DNA of 64,000 nucleotides, taken from assembly GCF_023715895.1 (NCBI RefSeq), contig NZ_JAMBOO010000007.1:97987-161986 (forward strand), given 5' to 3'. Under the pieces are notes generated by a model. The model was not told the DNA's origin and did no database searches. It was given only the letters and a program-made list of their open reading frames with translations. The translations under genes were made by a program, and so were the position numbers. Source of the DNA: Domibacillus indicus (GTDB lineage Bacteria; Bacillota; Bacilli; Bacillales; Domibacillaceae). Below, in pieces: positions 46,310-55,139 of the stretch (the stretch's first letter is position 1; every line of letters starts with the position of its first letter).

Positions 46310-47203
46310 ATGGAGGTTATCCTTCTTTTTGGCACAGGTGCCATGACACTTATTTTTGCAGCAGCTTATGTAAAAAACAGGTTTTTAAAACCCGCCAAAC
46401 CACTTCTTATTTATTCTCTTTTATCACTCGTGCTGTTTGTCGTTCTTTGTGTATACAACTTCAATTTGTATAAAGACGACATCAGCCAGGCCGTTTCTTC
46501 CTTCGAACAAGCAGAGCCTGAGAAAACCATCCAGGAAGAACAGCCCAAAGAAGCAACAGAGCCTGAGCAAAAACAGGCGAGTGTAATCACAGAAGCGAAT
46601 GTAACAGAAAAAGTTCTGGATGCCCCTTTAGTCAATCAAATGCCTGAACTGCCGCGGGGATGCGAAGTGACGAGTCTTGCTATGCTGCTCCAGGATGCGG
46701 GTGTGAACGCGGATAAGATGAAGCTTGCCAAAGAAATTAAAAGAGACCCTACACCGATGACGAAGCAAAATGGAAAAACCTATTTTGGCAACCCCCATAC
46801 GGGTTTTGTCGGTGACATGTATTCCTTTGAAACACCGGGATACGGCGTGTATAATGAGCCGATTTTCGAATTGGCTGAGCGCTATCTTCCTGGCAAAGTA
46901 GAAAACATCACCGGGGAAAGCTTTGATAGTGTCATTAACAAACTCAAAGACGACAAAACGGTCTGGATTATTACAAACGCTACATTCAACGTGTTAGGAG
47001 AAGAAGAGTTTAGGACGTGGGAAACACCAGATGGACCGGTGGAAATTACGTATAGAGAGCACTCTGTACTCGTGACAGGCTTTGATGAAAACTATATTTA
47101 TTTTAATGACCCGCTGACAGGAATCAAAAACAATAAATCAAACAAAGCCGCTTTTATTGCTGCGTGGGAACAAATGGGGAAACAAGCGATCAGCTTAAAG
47201 TAA
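46310..47203 (+). CDS. C39-like cysteine peptidase family membrane protein (YvpB-like)
   Basis: 297 residues, ATG with TAGGAG upstream. Two N-terminal hydrophobic helices (1-20 and 28-50), a Q/E-rich linker, then a papain-like domain: catalytic C in L-P-R-G-C-E-V-T-S-L, H in R-E-H-S-V-L-V-T-G-F and D/N in F-N-D-P-L. The peptidase would face outside the membrane. Its substrate is unknown; no bacteriocin gene is nearby. Confidence 0.88.
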   Translation: MEVILLFGTGAMTLIFAAAYVKNRFLKPAKPLLIYSLLSLVLFVVLCVYNFNLYKDDISQAVSSFEQAEPEKTIQEEQPKEATEPEQKQASVITEANVTEKVLDAPLVNQMPELPRGCEVTSLAMLLQDAGVNADKMKLAKEIKRDPTPMTKQNGKTYFGNPHTGFVGDMYSFETPGYGVYNEPIFELAERYLPGKVENITGESFDSVINKLKDDKTVWIITNATFNVLGEEEFRTWETPDGPVEITYREHSVLVTGFDENYIYFNDPLTGIKNNKSNKAAFIAAWEQMGKQAISLK

Positions 47204-47214
47204 AACAAATACTG

Positions 47215-47264
47215 AACCCCTCAAGCACAGGGAGATGTCCATTTTGTGCTTGAGGGGTTTTCTG
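47215..47264 (+). terminator. terminator after the C39-like gene
   Basis: AACCCCTCAAGCACA / TGTGCTTGAGGGGTT stem of 15 bp, loop of about 15 nt, T4 tail. Confidence 0.88.
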
Positions 47265-47360
47265 TACGGTTCTTCCCAAGATTGAAACAGGTGTTTGTTC
47301 ACCAGCTAAATAAGGCGTATACAAGAGATCTCCCGCCTTCAGCAAAGTGAAGTTTTATTA

Positions 47361-47400
47361 TTTTGACACTCCCACGGCTAAAGCAAATGGGATTCTAAAC
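47361..47400 (-). mobile_element. solo right-end relic of the family 3 tnpB element
   Basis: TTGACACTCCCACGGCTAAA (47362-47381) equals the outer right end of the two family 3 copies; after an internal deletion the sequence resumes with the TGGGATTCT segment of the same end. No tnpB is attached. It is a scar of an excised or deleted copy, immediately before the broken membrane gene. Confidence 0.65.
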
Positions 47401-47433
47401 CCCACGAAGATCAAGGTCAGCGGCACATTACTC

Positions 47434-47980
47434 ATGCATAAAAAAAGCAGATGGTCTTACTATATATCGCTGTTTCTTATCTGCGTTTCTTATCTGCTTA
47501 TTGATCGGCTTTTGTTTGGGTATTGGCTCAACAGCCTATCTCATTGTTTTTGATACATTTGGCGGGCCGGTTCATTCGGTGCATGTGCTTCTTGGCTTTT
47601 TAGCGCACTTCAGCTTGTCCACACTGTCCATTGTGCTTTGGGCGCTTTTTATACGGGGGATCGTCAAAAAAGGGGAAATACGTGGTGGGGCGTTCTTTCT
47701 GTTTTAATTGGATACATTTCCATAGTTACGTTAAACAACTCGGTTGTACATACAAAAGGCCTTATCTGGCTGATGCTGCCACTTCAACTCTCTTTGAATA
47801 TCAGGATCATGGATGACACCATTACGGCTGTTCCTCCCCTAATTTACTGGCAGTTTGGGTGGATTTTTCTTTATGCTTTGTTCGTTTCAGGCCTGTTTTT
47901 TAGAATTATAAGGAAAAACAGACATCTTAATGACCTGGCCCAGCCCAGTAGATGGGAGAATCGAAACCGTCCAGCCAGAA
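47434..47980 (+). pseudogene. four-TM membrane protein gene broken by a 13-bp duplication and a one-base shift
   Basis: Starts M-H-K-K-S-R-W-S-Y-Y-I-S-L-F-L-I-C. A perfect tandem 13-bp duplication (GTTTCTTATCTGC at 47472-47484 and 47485-47497) shifts the frame; with one copy removed it reads on L-L-I-G-F-C-L-G-I-G-S-T-A-Y-L. A second shift at the AAAAAAGGGGAAA run near 47665 separates V-K-K-G from N-T-W-W-G-V-L-S. The repaired product would have four hydrophobic helices. The last frame runs on to 48156 against the next gene, so the natural end is uncertain. Family unknown. Confidence 0.75.
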
Positions 47981-48253
47981 TTATACTTCTTTCGGCAGCT
48001 TCATTCCCCCAAATTGAAACTCTACTTCAAATTTCTGCTCAGCCAGCCGCAAAAGATGCAGGTAACCGGCATCTTGAAAAGGAACAATACCGGATTTTTT
48101 CAGCTCAGTTCCTAAACAGCCGAGGCTGGCCAGCACATCATTTTCCCTTATCTTAGGATAATGATCTTTTCGTTCAATTCTGTAACTGGACGGCTTTTGG
48201 TTTAATAATTCTTCATTAATAATGATAAGTGCTTCATCGATTGTGATATTCAT
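47981..48253 (-). CDS. conserved-looking 90-residue protein, unknown function
   Basis: ATG with AGGAGC upstream at good distance. Soluble, mixed helix/strand, no motifs recognised. Its 3' end is antisense to the tail of the broken membrane gene. Confidence 0.65.
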   Translation of the reverse strand: MNITIDEALIIINEELLNQKPSSYRIERKDHYPKIRENDVLASLGCLGTELKKSGIVPFQDAGYLHLLRLAEQKFEVEFQFGGMKLPKEV

Positions 48254-48473
48254 TTTACTCTGCTCCTATAAAGAAAATATAAAGCGCTTTCTCTGCATTA
48301 TATCCACTTTTCAGCTCTTTTATTGCTTGTTTTCCTTAAATTCTTTTGTAACTCCTCCATTTTTTTGATCCATTTATACAAAAATGTTTGTGAAAATGTG
48401 ACAAAGTTATGAACAAAAGAAAATCGGGACAAAATATAAAGGCAGTTACATCACAAAGAAAGGAAAAGATGTT

Positions 48474-48914
48474 ATGAACCATTCCAAACAAAACCCGGGC
48501 CTTTACGATGTAGCCTCCCTTTTAACTTTTGCTGGATTGTCTCTTTTAGTCAGCTTGTATGTGTGTCTGCAGCAGCCTGATATATATGCTTATATCCTGC
48601 CTGTTTTTGCCGTTTTGCTGCTGTCTTCTGTCCATTCCTTTAACCGTCATCATAAAGAACTCGGCAAAAAAGAAGCACAAATGAATGAACGTGCTGCCTT
48701 TTACAAGGGGTGCATGATTATGTATTTCGCTTTTTCTCTTTACCTGTTGAGTATCAGCTTTATCTTTTTTACCATTTACTCTTATGGAGGATATATGGTT
48801 GTTTGGTCCTGTGCTCCGCTTTCTCTGCTTTGTTTCTTTATGTCCTTGAAGGCAGAAAAAGGATTGACCCATATGTCAACAGACAACACGCCGATCCAGA
48901 CGGATGCAGTGTAA
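48474..48914 (+). CDS. four-TM membrane protein, unknown function
   Basis: 146 residues; AAAGGAAAAG upstream of the ATG. Two pairs of hydrophobic helices (about 14-33, 37-52, 78-97, 102-120) with a charged loop between and a polar tail. No family recognised. Confidence 0.75.
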   Translation: MNHSKQNPGLYDVASLLTFAGLSLLVSLYVCLQQPDIYAYILPVFAVLLLSSVHSFNRHHKELGKKEAQMNERAAFYKGCMIMYFAFSLYLLSISFIFFTIYSYGGYMVVWSCAPLSLLCFFMSLKAEKGLTHMSTDNTPIQTDAV

Positions 48915-49227
48915 GTAATCAAAGTGCCATTTAATCAAAATTCCTGATAATGTTACATCTTATGTAAAACAAAAAGAGTCCATTTTGAAAAGGACTGATC
49001 AAAATGGATTCTCCTATTTTGAAAAATAGCCGTGACATCATACATACAAGAACCAGAGCAGCTGGACTCACTTCTGTGCTGGTTTTATAATTTTTTCAAA
49101 ATCAACCTAATGCGCCCACGGGATTCTGGCAGCATGACGGCAGCGTATTTGAGAGACCGTTCGCTTTTTCTATTACAGACCTTACGAGCGGGAAAGCCCA
49201 CTTCTTCAGGTGTGGGATGATAGCGAG

Positions 49228-49273
49228 GTCGAACCGGGCATGTCTTCAGACATGTCAAAGGTTCGACTTTTTT
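49228..49273 (+). terminator. terminator inside the left end of the tnpB element
   Basis: GTCGAACC / GGTTCGAC outer stem with an inner CATGTC/GACATG stem, followed by T6, about 20 bp before the tnpB promoter. It would stop host transcripts from entering the element. Confidence 0.8.
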
Positions 49274-49290
49274 CTTTTAGTTTATCTCTC

Positions 49291-49319
49291 TTGTATACCA
49301 AACACTTGTTTGTTATAAT
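49291..49319 (+). promoter_or_regulatory. promoter of tnpB family 3 copy 2
   Basis: TTGTAT (49291-49296), 17-bp spacer, TATAAT (49314-49319), 35 bp before the start codon. Confidence 0.75.
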
Positions 49320-49354
49320 TGACATAACCCAATCTTTTGGAAAGGAGGAACGAA

Positions 49355-50434
49355 ATGGAAACCATTTCTTTAAAGCTAGAACTCATGAAGCCAACCCATG
49401 CAAAAGAACAGATATACTACAAAATGACCGAATTAAACACCGAATTTTCCAATTGGCTTCTTCATTATGAGGAACTTTCAAAAGCCACTTCGAAGGTCTA
49501 CAAACTTTTTTCTGCGGACAAATTGCCTTTGGCCATTGTCAACCAAACCATCCGGGAAGTGAAGTCACAAAAGAAAAATCAAAAAGCAAAAGTCTTTCGC
49601 CGTTTTTGGTGTACCTTTAACAACCAAAATTTAAAAGTTGAAAAAGAAAAAGGCTTATACAAACTCTCTTTTCCTACATTAGAGAAACGGGTTGGTGTTC
49701 CAGTTGTGGCAGAGCTCTACCAGCAGCATTGGCTTGATAAAATACTGTCCGGCGAAGCAAAATTAGGTGCCGGCGAGCTTTATGAGAAAAAAGGGAAATG
49801 GTATATGTCTGTAGCGGTTTCCTTTGAACCGAAGGTTGTTTCCTCTTCTTCTAAAGTGATGGGTGTAGACGTGGGGCTGAATTATTTAGCTGTTGCTTCA
49901 GTAGGGACAAATTCATTGTTTTTCAAAGGAAATGAGGCTGCTTTTATTCGAAGAACATTTTCTTCAAGGAGAAAAACCTTGGGAAGAAATAAGCTTCTTT
50001 CTGTTATTAAAGCCTCTAAAAATAAAGAATCCCAATGGATGAAAAATCTAAATCATAAAATGAGCCGACAAATCGTGAATTTCGCTGCAGAGAACGGTGT
50101 TCGCTGCATTCGAATGGAAGATTTGACAGGCATTCGTCGTAAAGCCAAATCAAAAAAAGACGCAGGCAGGAATCTGCATTCTTGGGCACATTATCAGCTT
50201 CAGCAGTTTATTGAATACAAAGCCAAAATGGCAGGGATTCAAGTTGAATATGTGAATCCACATCATACCTCTCAAACATGTAAATGTGGCCATGTAGACA
50301 AAAAGAATCGAAAAAGACACACGTTTGCGTGTGTCAAATGCCAGTATAAACTTCATGCCGATGCGAATGCGGCCATTAATATTTCAAAGGCCATCAGCGG
50401 CCTTTCAAAAAAGAAAAACAAGCAAGCAGTTTAA
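49355..50434 (+). CDS. tnpB: TnpB RNA-guided nuclease, family 3, copy 2
   Basis: 359 residues from the ATG at 49355, 7-8 nt after AAAGGAGG. RuvC D (M-G-V-D-V-G-L), E (R-M-E-D-L-T-G) and D (L-H-A-D-A-N-A-A) and the full zinc ribbon C-K-C-G ... C-V-K-C are present. With a promoter, good ribosome site and both element ends it is the most complete and probably the active member of its family in this window; it could also process RNA for copy 1. Confidence 0.94.
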   Translation: METISLKLELMKPTHAKEQIYYKMTELNTEFSNWLLHYEELSKATSKVYKLFSADKLPLAIVNQTIREVKSQKKNQKAKVFRRFWCTFNNQNLKVEKEKGLYKLSFPTLEKRVGVPVVAELYQQHWLDKILSGEAKLGAGELYEKKGKWYMSVAVSFEPKVVSSSSKVMGVDVGLNYLAVASVGTNSLFFKGNEAAFIRRTFSSRRKTLGRNKLLSVIKASKNKESQWMKNLNHKMSRQIVNFAAENGVRCIRMEDLTGIRRKAKSKKDAGRNLHSWAHYQLQQFIEYKAKMAGIQVEYVNPHHTSQTCKCGHVDKKNRKRHTFACVKCQYKLHADANAAINISKAISGLSKKKNKQAV

Positions 50435-50639
50435 CCTAGTCCTGTGGTAACAGCAGGACCGCCTGTTAGGTACATGTATGCCGAAGGCATACATAACGAA
50501 GCAGGATGGGCTGATGACACCGCCCTTAACTGAAGGCGAGTTCTAAACAGAAATGGACTGAAAACGCGTTCGCACTTCAGAATTCCACCCGTCTCACCGC
50601 AAGGTGAAGGGCTTGCGGCTTTAGCCGTGGGAGTGTCAA
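50435..50639 (+). ncRNA. predicted omega (re)RNA scaffold, family 3 copy 2
   Basis: 205-bp right end directly after tnpB, rich in short hairpins (GTCCTG...CAGGAC, GTATGCCGAAGGCATAC, CGCCCTTAACTGAAGGCG). Differs from copy 1 at about 7 positions. Predicted to be transcribed with tnpB and to end in host-derived guide sequence beyond 50639. Confidence 0.55.
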
Positions 50640-50946
50640 TCGCCATTTCGAAACATATACTACTTCCGGGAAGAAGGAAGCAGGTTAGCCCTTCTTTCTT
50701 CCTTTACATAATCGACACACTGCCGATTATTCTGTTAGTTTCAAATCTAACTCCTAAAGAATAATCTGTTCTGCAGTCAAGCTCTTATCTGGCTGCATTT
50801 TTGTAAAAATTAACATATCCATTTTTGTTTTTTAAATTGTTAAAGGATAGTATGGGGATATCAAGCAATCCACCCCCTGTGGCTTAAGCTTGATTGCCTA
50901 GGGGCATTGTTTCTGGGTTTTTATCAAGTTCCCAATCATTGCCCAC
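50640..50946. other. intergenic region after the tnpB element
   Basis: No gene seen. A GGAAGAAGGAAG ... CTTCTTTCTTCC inverted repeat (about 50668-50703) may terminate the element transcript. Confidence 0.45.
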
Positions 50947-51276
50947 TTACTGCTCTACGGTATGCCATTTTTGTTTTTCTCCCGTCAATTCTTCAAACCA
51001 TTTCTTGTCTTTTGTCTGAAGCGCTAAATCAATAAGCGTTGTTTTGTCTTGATATTGATTAAACAGCTCAACGGCTGATACCAGTTGGATCGGCATATAG
51101 GAACTCACCTTTGGCTTAATCCATTCCCATTGGTTGTTTGTCACCCGGAATACTTGCTTAATCTGGATGTGTCCGTCCGAATAACCCACTTTCGTTACAT
51201 AACCGACTGTTTTACTGTATCCTCCGTTGGCATTAGCAATGACCCAATCGCCCTCTAAAAATCGCAATTCCGCCAC
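50947..51276 (-). CDS. IDEAL-domain protein with N-terminal SH3-like region
   Basis: 109 residues, GTG/ATG start region with AAAGGGGTGG. The N-terminal ~60 residues are strand-rich (G-D-W-V-I-A-N, V-G-Y-V-T-K-V-G-Y, I-Q-I-K-Q-V-F-R-V). The C-terminal segment L-I-D-L-A-L-Q-T-K-D-K-K-W-F-E-E-L-T matches the IDEAL domain found in ComK-related and other small Bacillus proteins. Function unknown. A decayed paralogue is at 53580-53886. Confidence 0.75.
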   Translation of the reverse strand: MAELRFLEGDWVIANANGGYSKTVGYVTKVGYSDGHIQIKQVFRVTNNQWEWIKPKVSSYMPIQLVSAVELFNQYQDKTTLIDLALQTKDKKWFEELTGEKQKWHTVEQ

Positions 51277-51460
51277 CCCTTTAGAAAAGTTTTATCTGTT
51301 CGAAGAACTGCAGTTCTTTTGACTCGCCGAACATTTTTTCTTCAAATACCTGGCCAGGCACGGTTTCTTCCTTTACCATTTCTATTTCACATTCCACGAC
51401 TTCTAAATTTTTAAATCAGTGTATGGGAAAGCAGCCTAACATATGTTTAAAATCCTCCAA

Positions 51461-51476
51461 TGTATACATGTATACA
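51461..51476. promoter_or_regulatory. perfect 16-bp palindrome TGTATACATGTATACA
   Basis: Self-complementary operator-type site, followed at 51489 by a partial copy (TACATGTATA). Typical size for GntR-type regulators; 36 bp upstream of the promoter-like sequence at 51513. Confidence 0.55.
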
Positions 51477-51512
51477 CACATACTCATCTACATGTATATT
51501 TGTGATAAGGTT

Positions 51513-51560
51513 TTGACTGCCTTCATTTTTGGTTTAATATGGTGACGAAACAAAAGGAGG
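51513..51560 (+). promoter_or_regulatory. orphan promoter plus ribosome binding site
   Basis: TTGACT (51513-51518), 16-bp spacer, TAATAT (51535-51540), then AAAGGAGG (51553-51560). The next codons are ATT-AAT-TAA or ATT-AAA-TTC-TTC-AAG-TAA; no ORF follows, so the gene seems lost. Confidence 0.45.
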
Positions 51561-51750
51561 AATATTAATTAAATTCTTCAAGTAATAAGGTAATCAAAAA
51601 TCTTTTTTGTGTTTTTGGATATTGTCTGAGCCCATCGTCTAACTAGTTATAGCTTACCGCTATCTACAAGTCCGCTTTATCTTTAAAAGCTCTTTAAATG
51701 TTGCTTGAGGTATGTCATCTGAGATTGTTAAAAATGCGAATATGAACATA

Positions 51751-51792
51751 AAATTGTAAAAGCCCTGGTATTAGCCAGGGCTTTTACAATTT
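51751..51792 (-). terminator. terminator of the diguanylate cyclase gene
   Basis: 18-bp perfect inverted repeat AAATTGTAAAAGCCCTGG / CCAGGGCTTTTACAATTT with a 6-nt loop and T4 internal runs on both sides, 73 bp past the stop. Confidence 0.85.
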
Positions 51793-51864
51793 AACGCATA
51801 GGTTTCTCTCAAAATCAATCTATAGGCACAAGCTTGTTTCGGCCCAATCTTTTTTGTCTATAGT

Positions 51865-53454
51865 TCAATTAAGAGTGCTGCTTGCACCCTTATTCATTGT
51901 TTTCAAATCATCTGCCCTGACTACTTTATTTCTTCCCTCTCGTTTTGCTCTATATAATGCTTGGTCAGTCATATTCAATAACGCTTTAAAATCAATGGGC
52001 ATCGCTGACGTATTCCCGATTCCAATTGAGACTGTAACCGGCTTACCTGTAGGACTATTCGTTGTTTCCAATGTTTTTCGAATTCTTTCTGCAGCAATCT
52101 GGGCAGTTTCCAAGCCAGTGTCAGGAAGAACAATTAAAAACTCTTCACCGCCTATGCGGAAACACAAATCGTTTACCCTGGTTTCTTTCTGAACCAAGCT
52201 GGCAACATATTTTAATACTTCATCTCCTACTGAATGTCCGTATTGATCATTTATTTTTTTAAAGTGGTCAATATCAAACAAAATGATTGAGTATATATCT
52301 AAGTCTTGGATGGTTTTTTCTAAATAGCGGCGATTAAAATAACCCGTTAATGGATCAATGTTTGATTCATTCTCAGCATAATTGGCTCTTTTCTCATAGA
52401 AATCAAAGGCGATCAAAACAGCTCGCTTTAATTCCTTTAATTCAGAATACCAATCAGGAATACGCGGCTTTGTAACCGCTGTATTCTCTGTAATTTGTTG
52501 TGTGTAAGCGGCTAAATCCCTTATAGGCTTCACAAGTTTCTGTAATAAGATGTAGGTTAATATATACATCAATACAATAAATGGAAAAGTAACCAAGCTC
52601 ACTTTTTTTGCCAGCTCAATAGTTGGTTCTAAAATAGCTTCTTTAGGCGTTTGAGATACAATCCCCCAATGACCTGCTGATGAATTGGAGGAAGCATAGC
52701 CAGCTAACATCGTTATACCTTTTGAATTAACAACCTCCTGGCTTCCATCTTTCCCCTTCAACACTTTCTTGATCACTGCATTATCCTTTACGTTCTCACT
52801 AATTCTGCTAAAATCCGGGTGATAGATAATGTTGCCTTTAGAATCCACTACATATACATATGAACCGCTTTCATGCTGTGGATGTTCGCCAAGTATATCA
52901 GATAGACTGTTATTTTCGTCTAAATTGATGGATCCACCAAGAAACCCTACGTAACCCCCATTTTCATCATAAACTGGAAAAGAAACGAGCATAATGAGAT
53001 GACCATTAAGACCTACATAAGGTTCAGATATTAAAGGAACTCTTTTTTTGAGCGCTTCCCTTGCGCCGACTCTATTCGCCTTTTGGCCTTCTAAATCCAT
53101 ATGCGGTGCCGTTGAAACAACATGGCCTGTTTCATCTATAAACCAAACTGTGTTAAAAAAACGAGTAGCATTTAAAATGGTGTTTAATGTATGTTGGATC
53201 GTTTCCGTATCTTTCGTCAGGAGTTCCTCTTCTTGTGACTCTACACGGAGATTTTGTAACATGCTTTTAAAAAGAGAATCTGTTGTAGCAGCCAGCTTTT
53301 GAGCATAAAATTCATTGTCTACTAAAAAGTTGTTCTCCAAGTTGCTTTTACTTACTAAGGCACCAGAAACGGCACTTCCAATGAAGGTACCCAAAATGAC
53401 GAATGTCAATAACGTCATTGACAGAATACTTATATTAAGTTTGATAGGTTTCAT
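51865..53454 (-). CDS. membrane-bound diguanylate cyclase (dCache-GGDEF)
   Basis: 529 residues. TM1 at about 8-32, an extracellular dCache-like sensor (about 35-275), TM2 near 283-307, and a GGDEF domain (about 365-520). The active site reads G-G-E-E-F and the inhibitory I-site R-V-N-D lies exactly five residues upstream. It makes cyclic di-GMP from two GTP in response to an external ligand, with product feedback predicted. No EAL partner is adjacent. No clear ribosome site before the ATG. Confidence 0.93.
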   Translation of the reverse strand: MKPIKLNISILSMTLLTFVILGTFIGSAVSGALVSKSNLENNFLVDNEFYAQKLAATTDSLFKSMLQNLRVESQEEELLTKDTETIQHTLNTILNATRFFNTVWFIDETGHVVSTAPHMDLEGQKANRVGAREALKKRVPLISEPYVGLNGHLIMLVSFPVYDENGGYVGFLGGSINLDENNSLSDILGEHPQHESGSYVYVVDSKGNIIYHPDFSRISENVKDNAVIKKVLKGKDGSQEVVNSKGITMLAGYASSNSSAGHWGIVSQTPKEAILEPTIELAKKVSLVTFPFIVLMYILTYILLQKLVKPIRDLAAYTQQITENTAVTKPRIPDWYSELKELKRAVLIAFDFYEKRANYAENESNIDPLTGYFNRRYLEKTIQDLDIYSIILFDIDHFKKINDQYGHSVGDEVLKYVASLVQKETRVNDLCFRIGGEEFLIVLPDTGLETAQIAAERIRKTLETTNSPTGKPVTVSIGIGNTSAMPIDFKALLNMTDQALYRAKREGRNKVVRADDLKTMNKGASSTLN

Positions 53455-53579
53455 AATAGATATAGTATATATAATCAGCTTGTTTCACTGCAATTGTATC
53501 TTCACATAAGCCGACCGCTTTGATTCAAACTTTTGAGCGCAGCAGGCTTTTCATTCTTCCGGCGTTCACTTCTTCTTAA

Positions 53580-53886
53580 CTATTGCTCTTCGATATGCCA
53601 TTTTTTAAGCCTTCCGTCAATTCTTCAAACCATTCCTTGTCTTTCGTCATAAGGGCTAGATCAATGAGCGTGGTTTTATCCTGTATATCATCCAGCAGTG
53701 TGCCCATCGGTTCTAGACGATGCTCCTCAAATAGTAACCTCGTTGGCATTCCCACTGCATAATACCGTTTTTGATTCTGCCGACAATTACCAGCTCAATT
53801 TGACTATGGTAATAACCAATGCGACTGACATATCCAACGACCGTAGCATGCCCAATTTTGACTTTTTTCCACTCTCCAATCTCCAA
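53580..53886 (-). pseudogene. decayed paralogue of the IDEAL-domain protein
   Basis: TTG start at 53886 with GGGGGAG upstream. Parallels the 50947-51276 protein (V-V-G-Y-V-S-R-I-G-Y then ... D-K-T-T-L-I-D-L-A-L-M-T-K-D-K-E-W-F-E-E-L-T) but about 30 bp are missing after M-Q-W-E, shifting the frame, and one A is missing from the run before the end, which otherwise would read K-K-W-H-I-E-E-Q like the intact copy. Confidence 0.75.
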
Positions 53887-54301
53887 GGCTGTCTCCCCCT
53901 TTTTGAATAAGCAAAACATACAATATATGAGGGGTAAAAAGGTGGTCATTTCATGGATTTCCCCATAAAACCTGCAAATTTTATTATTGTTCCGGCACAC
54001 ATAAGGTTACCGCTTCCACCTCCACTCCTCTTGTTTATATTCTATTACCGCAGCTTCCTGCCCGATCCCCTGCACTAGAAGATTTCTCCGGAACGAGAAA
54101 TCCTGTGAAGCTGCCTCGCCTACAGTATCGAATGAGCTAACCCTTATCTCTTACCAAGGATGCCACTCCTTTTGTTCCCTTTTGAACAAACTGTCGAGCA
54201 AAATAACAAAGTACATACTATACTAAAGTTAAGATATAAAAGCATCGGAAACTTTTTGACTTTCCTTCGTCACTTTCCCTTGATTGGAAAGGAGAAATAG
54301 A
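53887..54301. other. gene-poor region
   Basis: No gene, repeat or promoter recognised with confidence. Confidence 0.4.
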
Positions 54302-54520
54302 ATGTCAATCGATAGTATAAAAACGATGTTGGAAACGCTGTGTTACTATAAAGATGTAGAGGTTACTCATACATTCAGCAAGGATGAACAGCCTTTATTA
54401 AAAATTAGTTATGTGAAAAACACCGATACACTAAAAGTAGCATTTATCCAAAATGAAGCGATTGAATATTATGAAAATGTAGAAGAAGCTGCATGTATCA
54501 TCGGTAAACGAATAGATTAA
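54302..54520 (+). CDS. small protein, unknown function
   Basis: 72 residues, ATG 6-7 nt after GGAAAGGAG, a strong site. Helix then several strands (L-L-K-I-S-Y-V, L-K-V-A-F-I-Q) and a C-terminal helix; acidic. No family recognised. Confidence 0.7.
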   Translation: MSIDSIKTMLETLCYYKDVEVTHTFSKDEQPLLKISYVKNTDTLKVAFIQNEAIEYYENVEEAACIIGKRID

Positions 54521-54807
54521 TAGCTTTTCTATAAAGTCTCTAGAAATTTTAGAGTTTTTTTGCATTATTTCGGTTAATGGCTGATGAACCTCTGTTGAAC
54601 TCTTTAACCAGTACCTCTACTCTTGGCGATTCGCTATAGAAATTGAAACCACTCAGTGACTGTCCCTTTCCGGATCCTCTCGTTCAGCGCGTCTTTGATA
54701 CTCCTCTTAACTAATTTCCCAGTAAATTTATACAAAATTTTAAAAAATGGTTAATCTCCTTATAATGATTACTGGAACGAAAAAACACAATTCGGTCGGC
54801 AGGCCGA

Positions 54808-55086
54808 ATGAGTCAGTTCTTTGATGTGAGTAACCTTCCCCGACACGCAAAAGACTTTTTTACGTTTTTACGAATAAACACCCCTAAATTGGCAACCATT
54901 CTAATAAAGAAAATTTTAGGAGTGGTTATCATTTTTACTCAAACAACCTTTTTTCTCATATTTTTTGTCGTATCTTTTGTTGTTATCGCTTGGCTTCTTT
55001 ACCAAGGCTTCAGCCCGAACAGCAAACTTAATAAACCTGAACCAAAAGATCAAACTAATCAACAGAATGGATCGGGAAAACAATAA
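54808..55086 (+). CDS. small single-TM membrane protein
   Basis: 92 residues. One long hydrophobic stretch (about 36-66, V-V-I-I-F-T-Q-T-T-F-F-L-I-F-F-V-V) and a polar, Q/N/K-rich tail. Weak ribosome site. Function unknown. Confidence 0.55.
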   Translation: MSQFFDVSNLPRHAKDFFTFLRINTPKLATILIKKILGVVIIFTQTTFFLIFFVVSFVVIAWLLYQGFSPNSKLNKPEPKDQTNQQNGSGKQ

Positions 55087-55139
55087 TGCTCACTGCTGTC
55101 CCGGCCAACTGTTAGGAGGGAGTTCTTCTCCCCGGTTAT

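Larger units (their letters stand above)
49186..50639 (+). mobile_element. tnpB element, family 3, copy 2 (both ends visible)
   Basis: 1454 bp, if the TTAC at 49182-49185 is the target motif. The left end carries the hairpin CCCAC / GTGGG (49197-49216); the right end is 205 bp and finishes GTGGGAGTGTCAA, where TCAA resembles the IS608 right cleavage site. No tnpA. The relics at 47361 and 17919 come from the same family. The 20 nt after 50639 would be its RNA guide. Confidence 0.82.
51277..51864. other. intergenic region with a promoter and ribosome site but no gene
   Basis: Holds a perfect palindrome, a promoter-like sequence and an AAAGGAGG site that lead into no open frame (details given in separate entries), plus the terminator of the diguanylate cyclase gene. 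Confidence 0.5.

Noticed and set aside
47347..47553. 68-codon frame starting in the IS relic
   Set aside because: Its first 29 codons are read through the element relic; the real start of the broken gene is the ATG at 47434.
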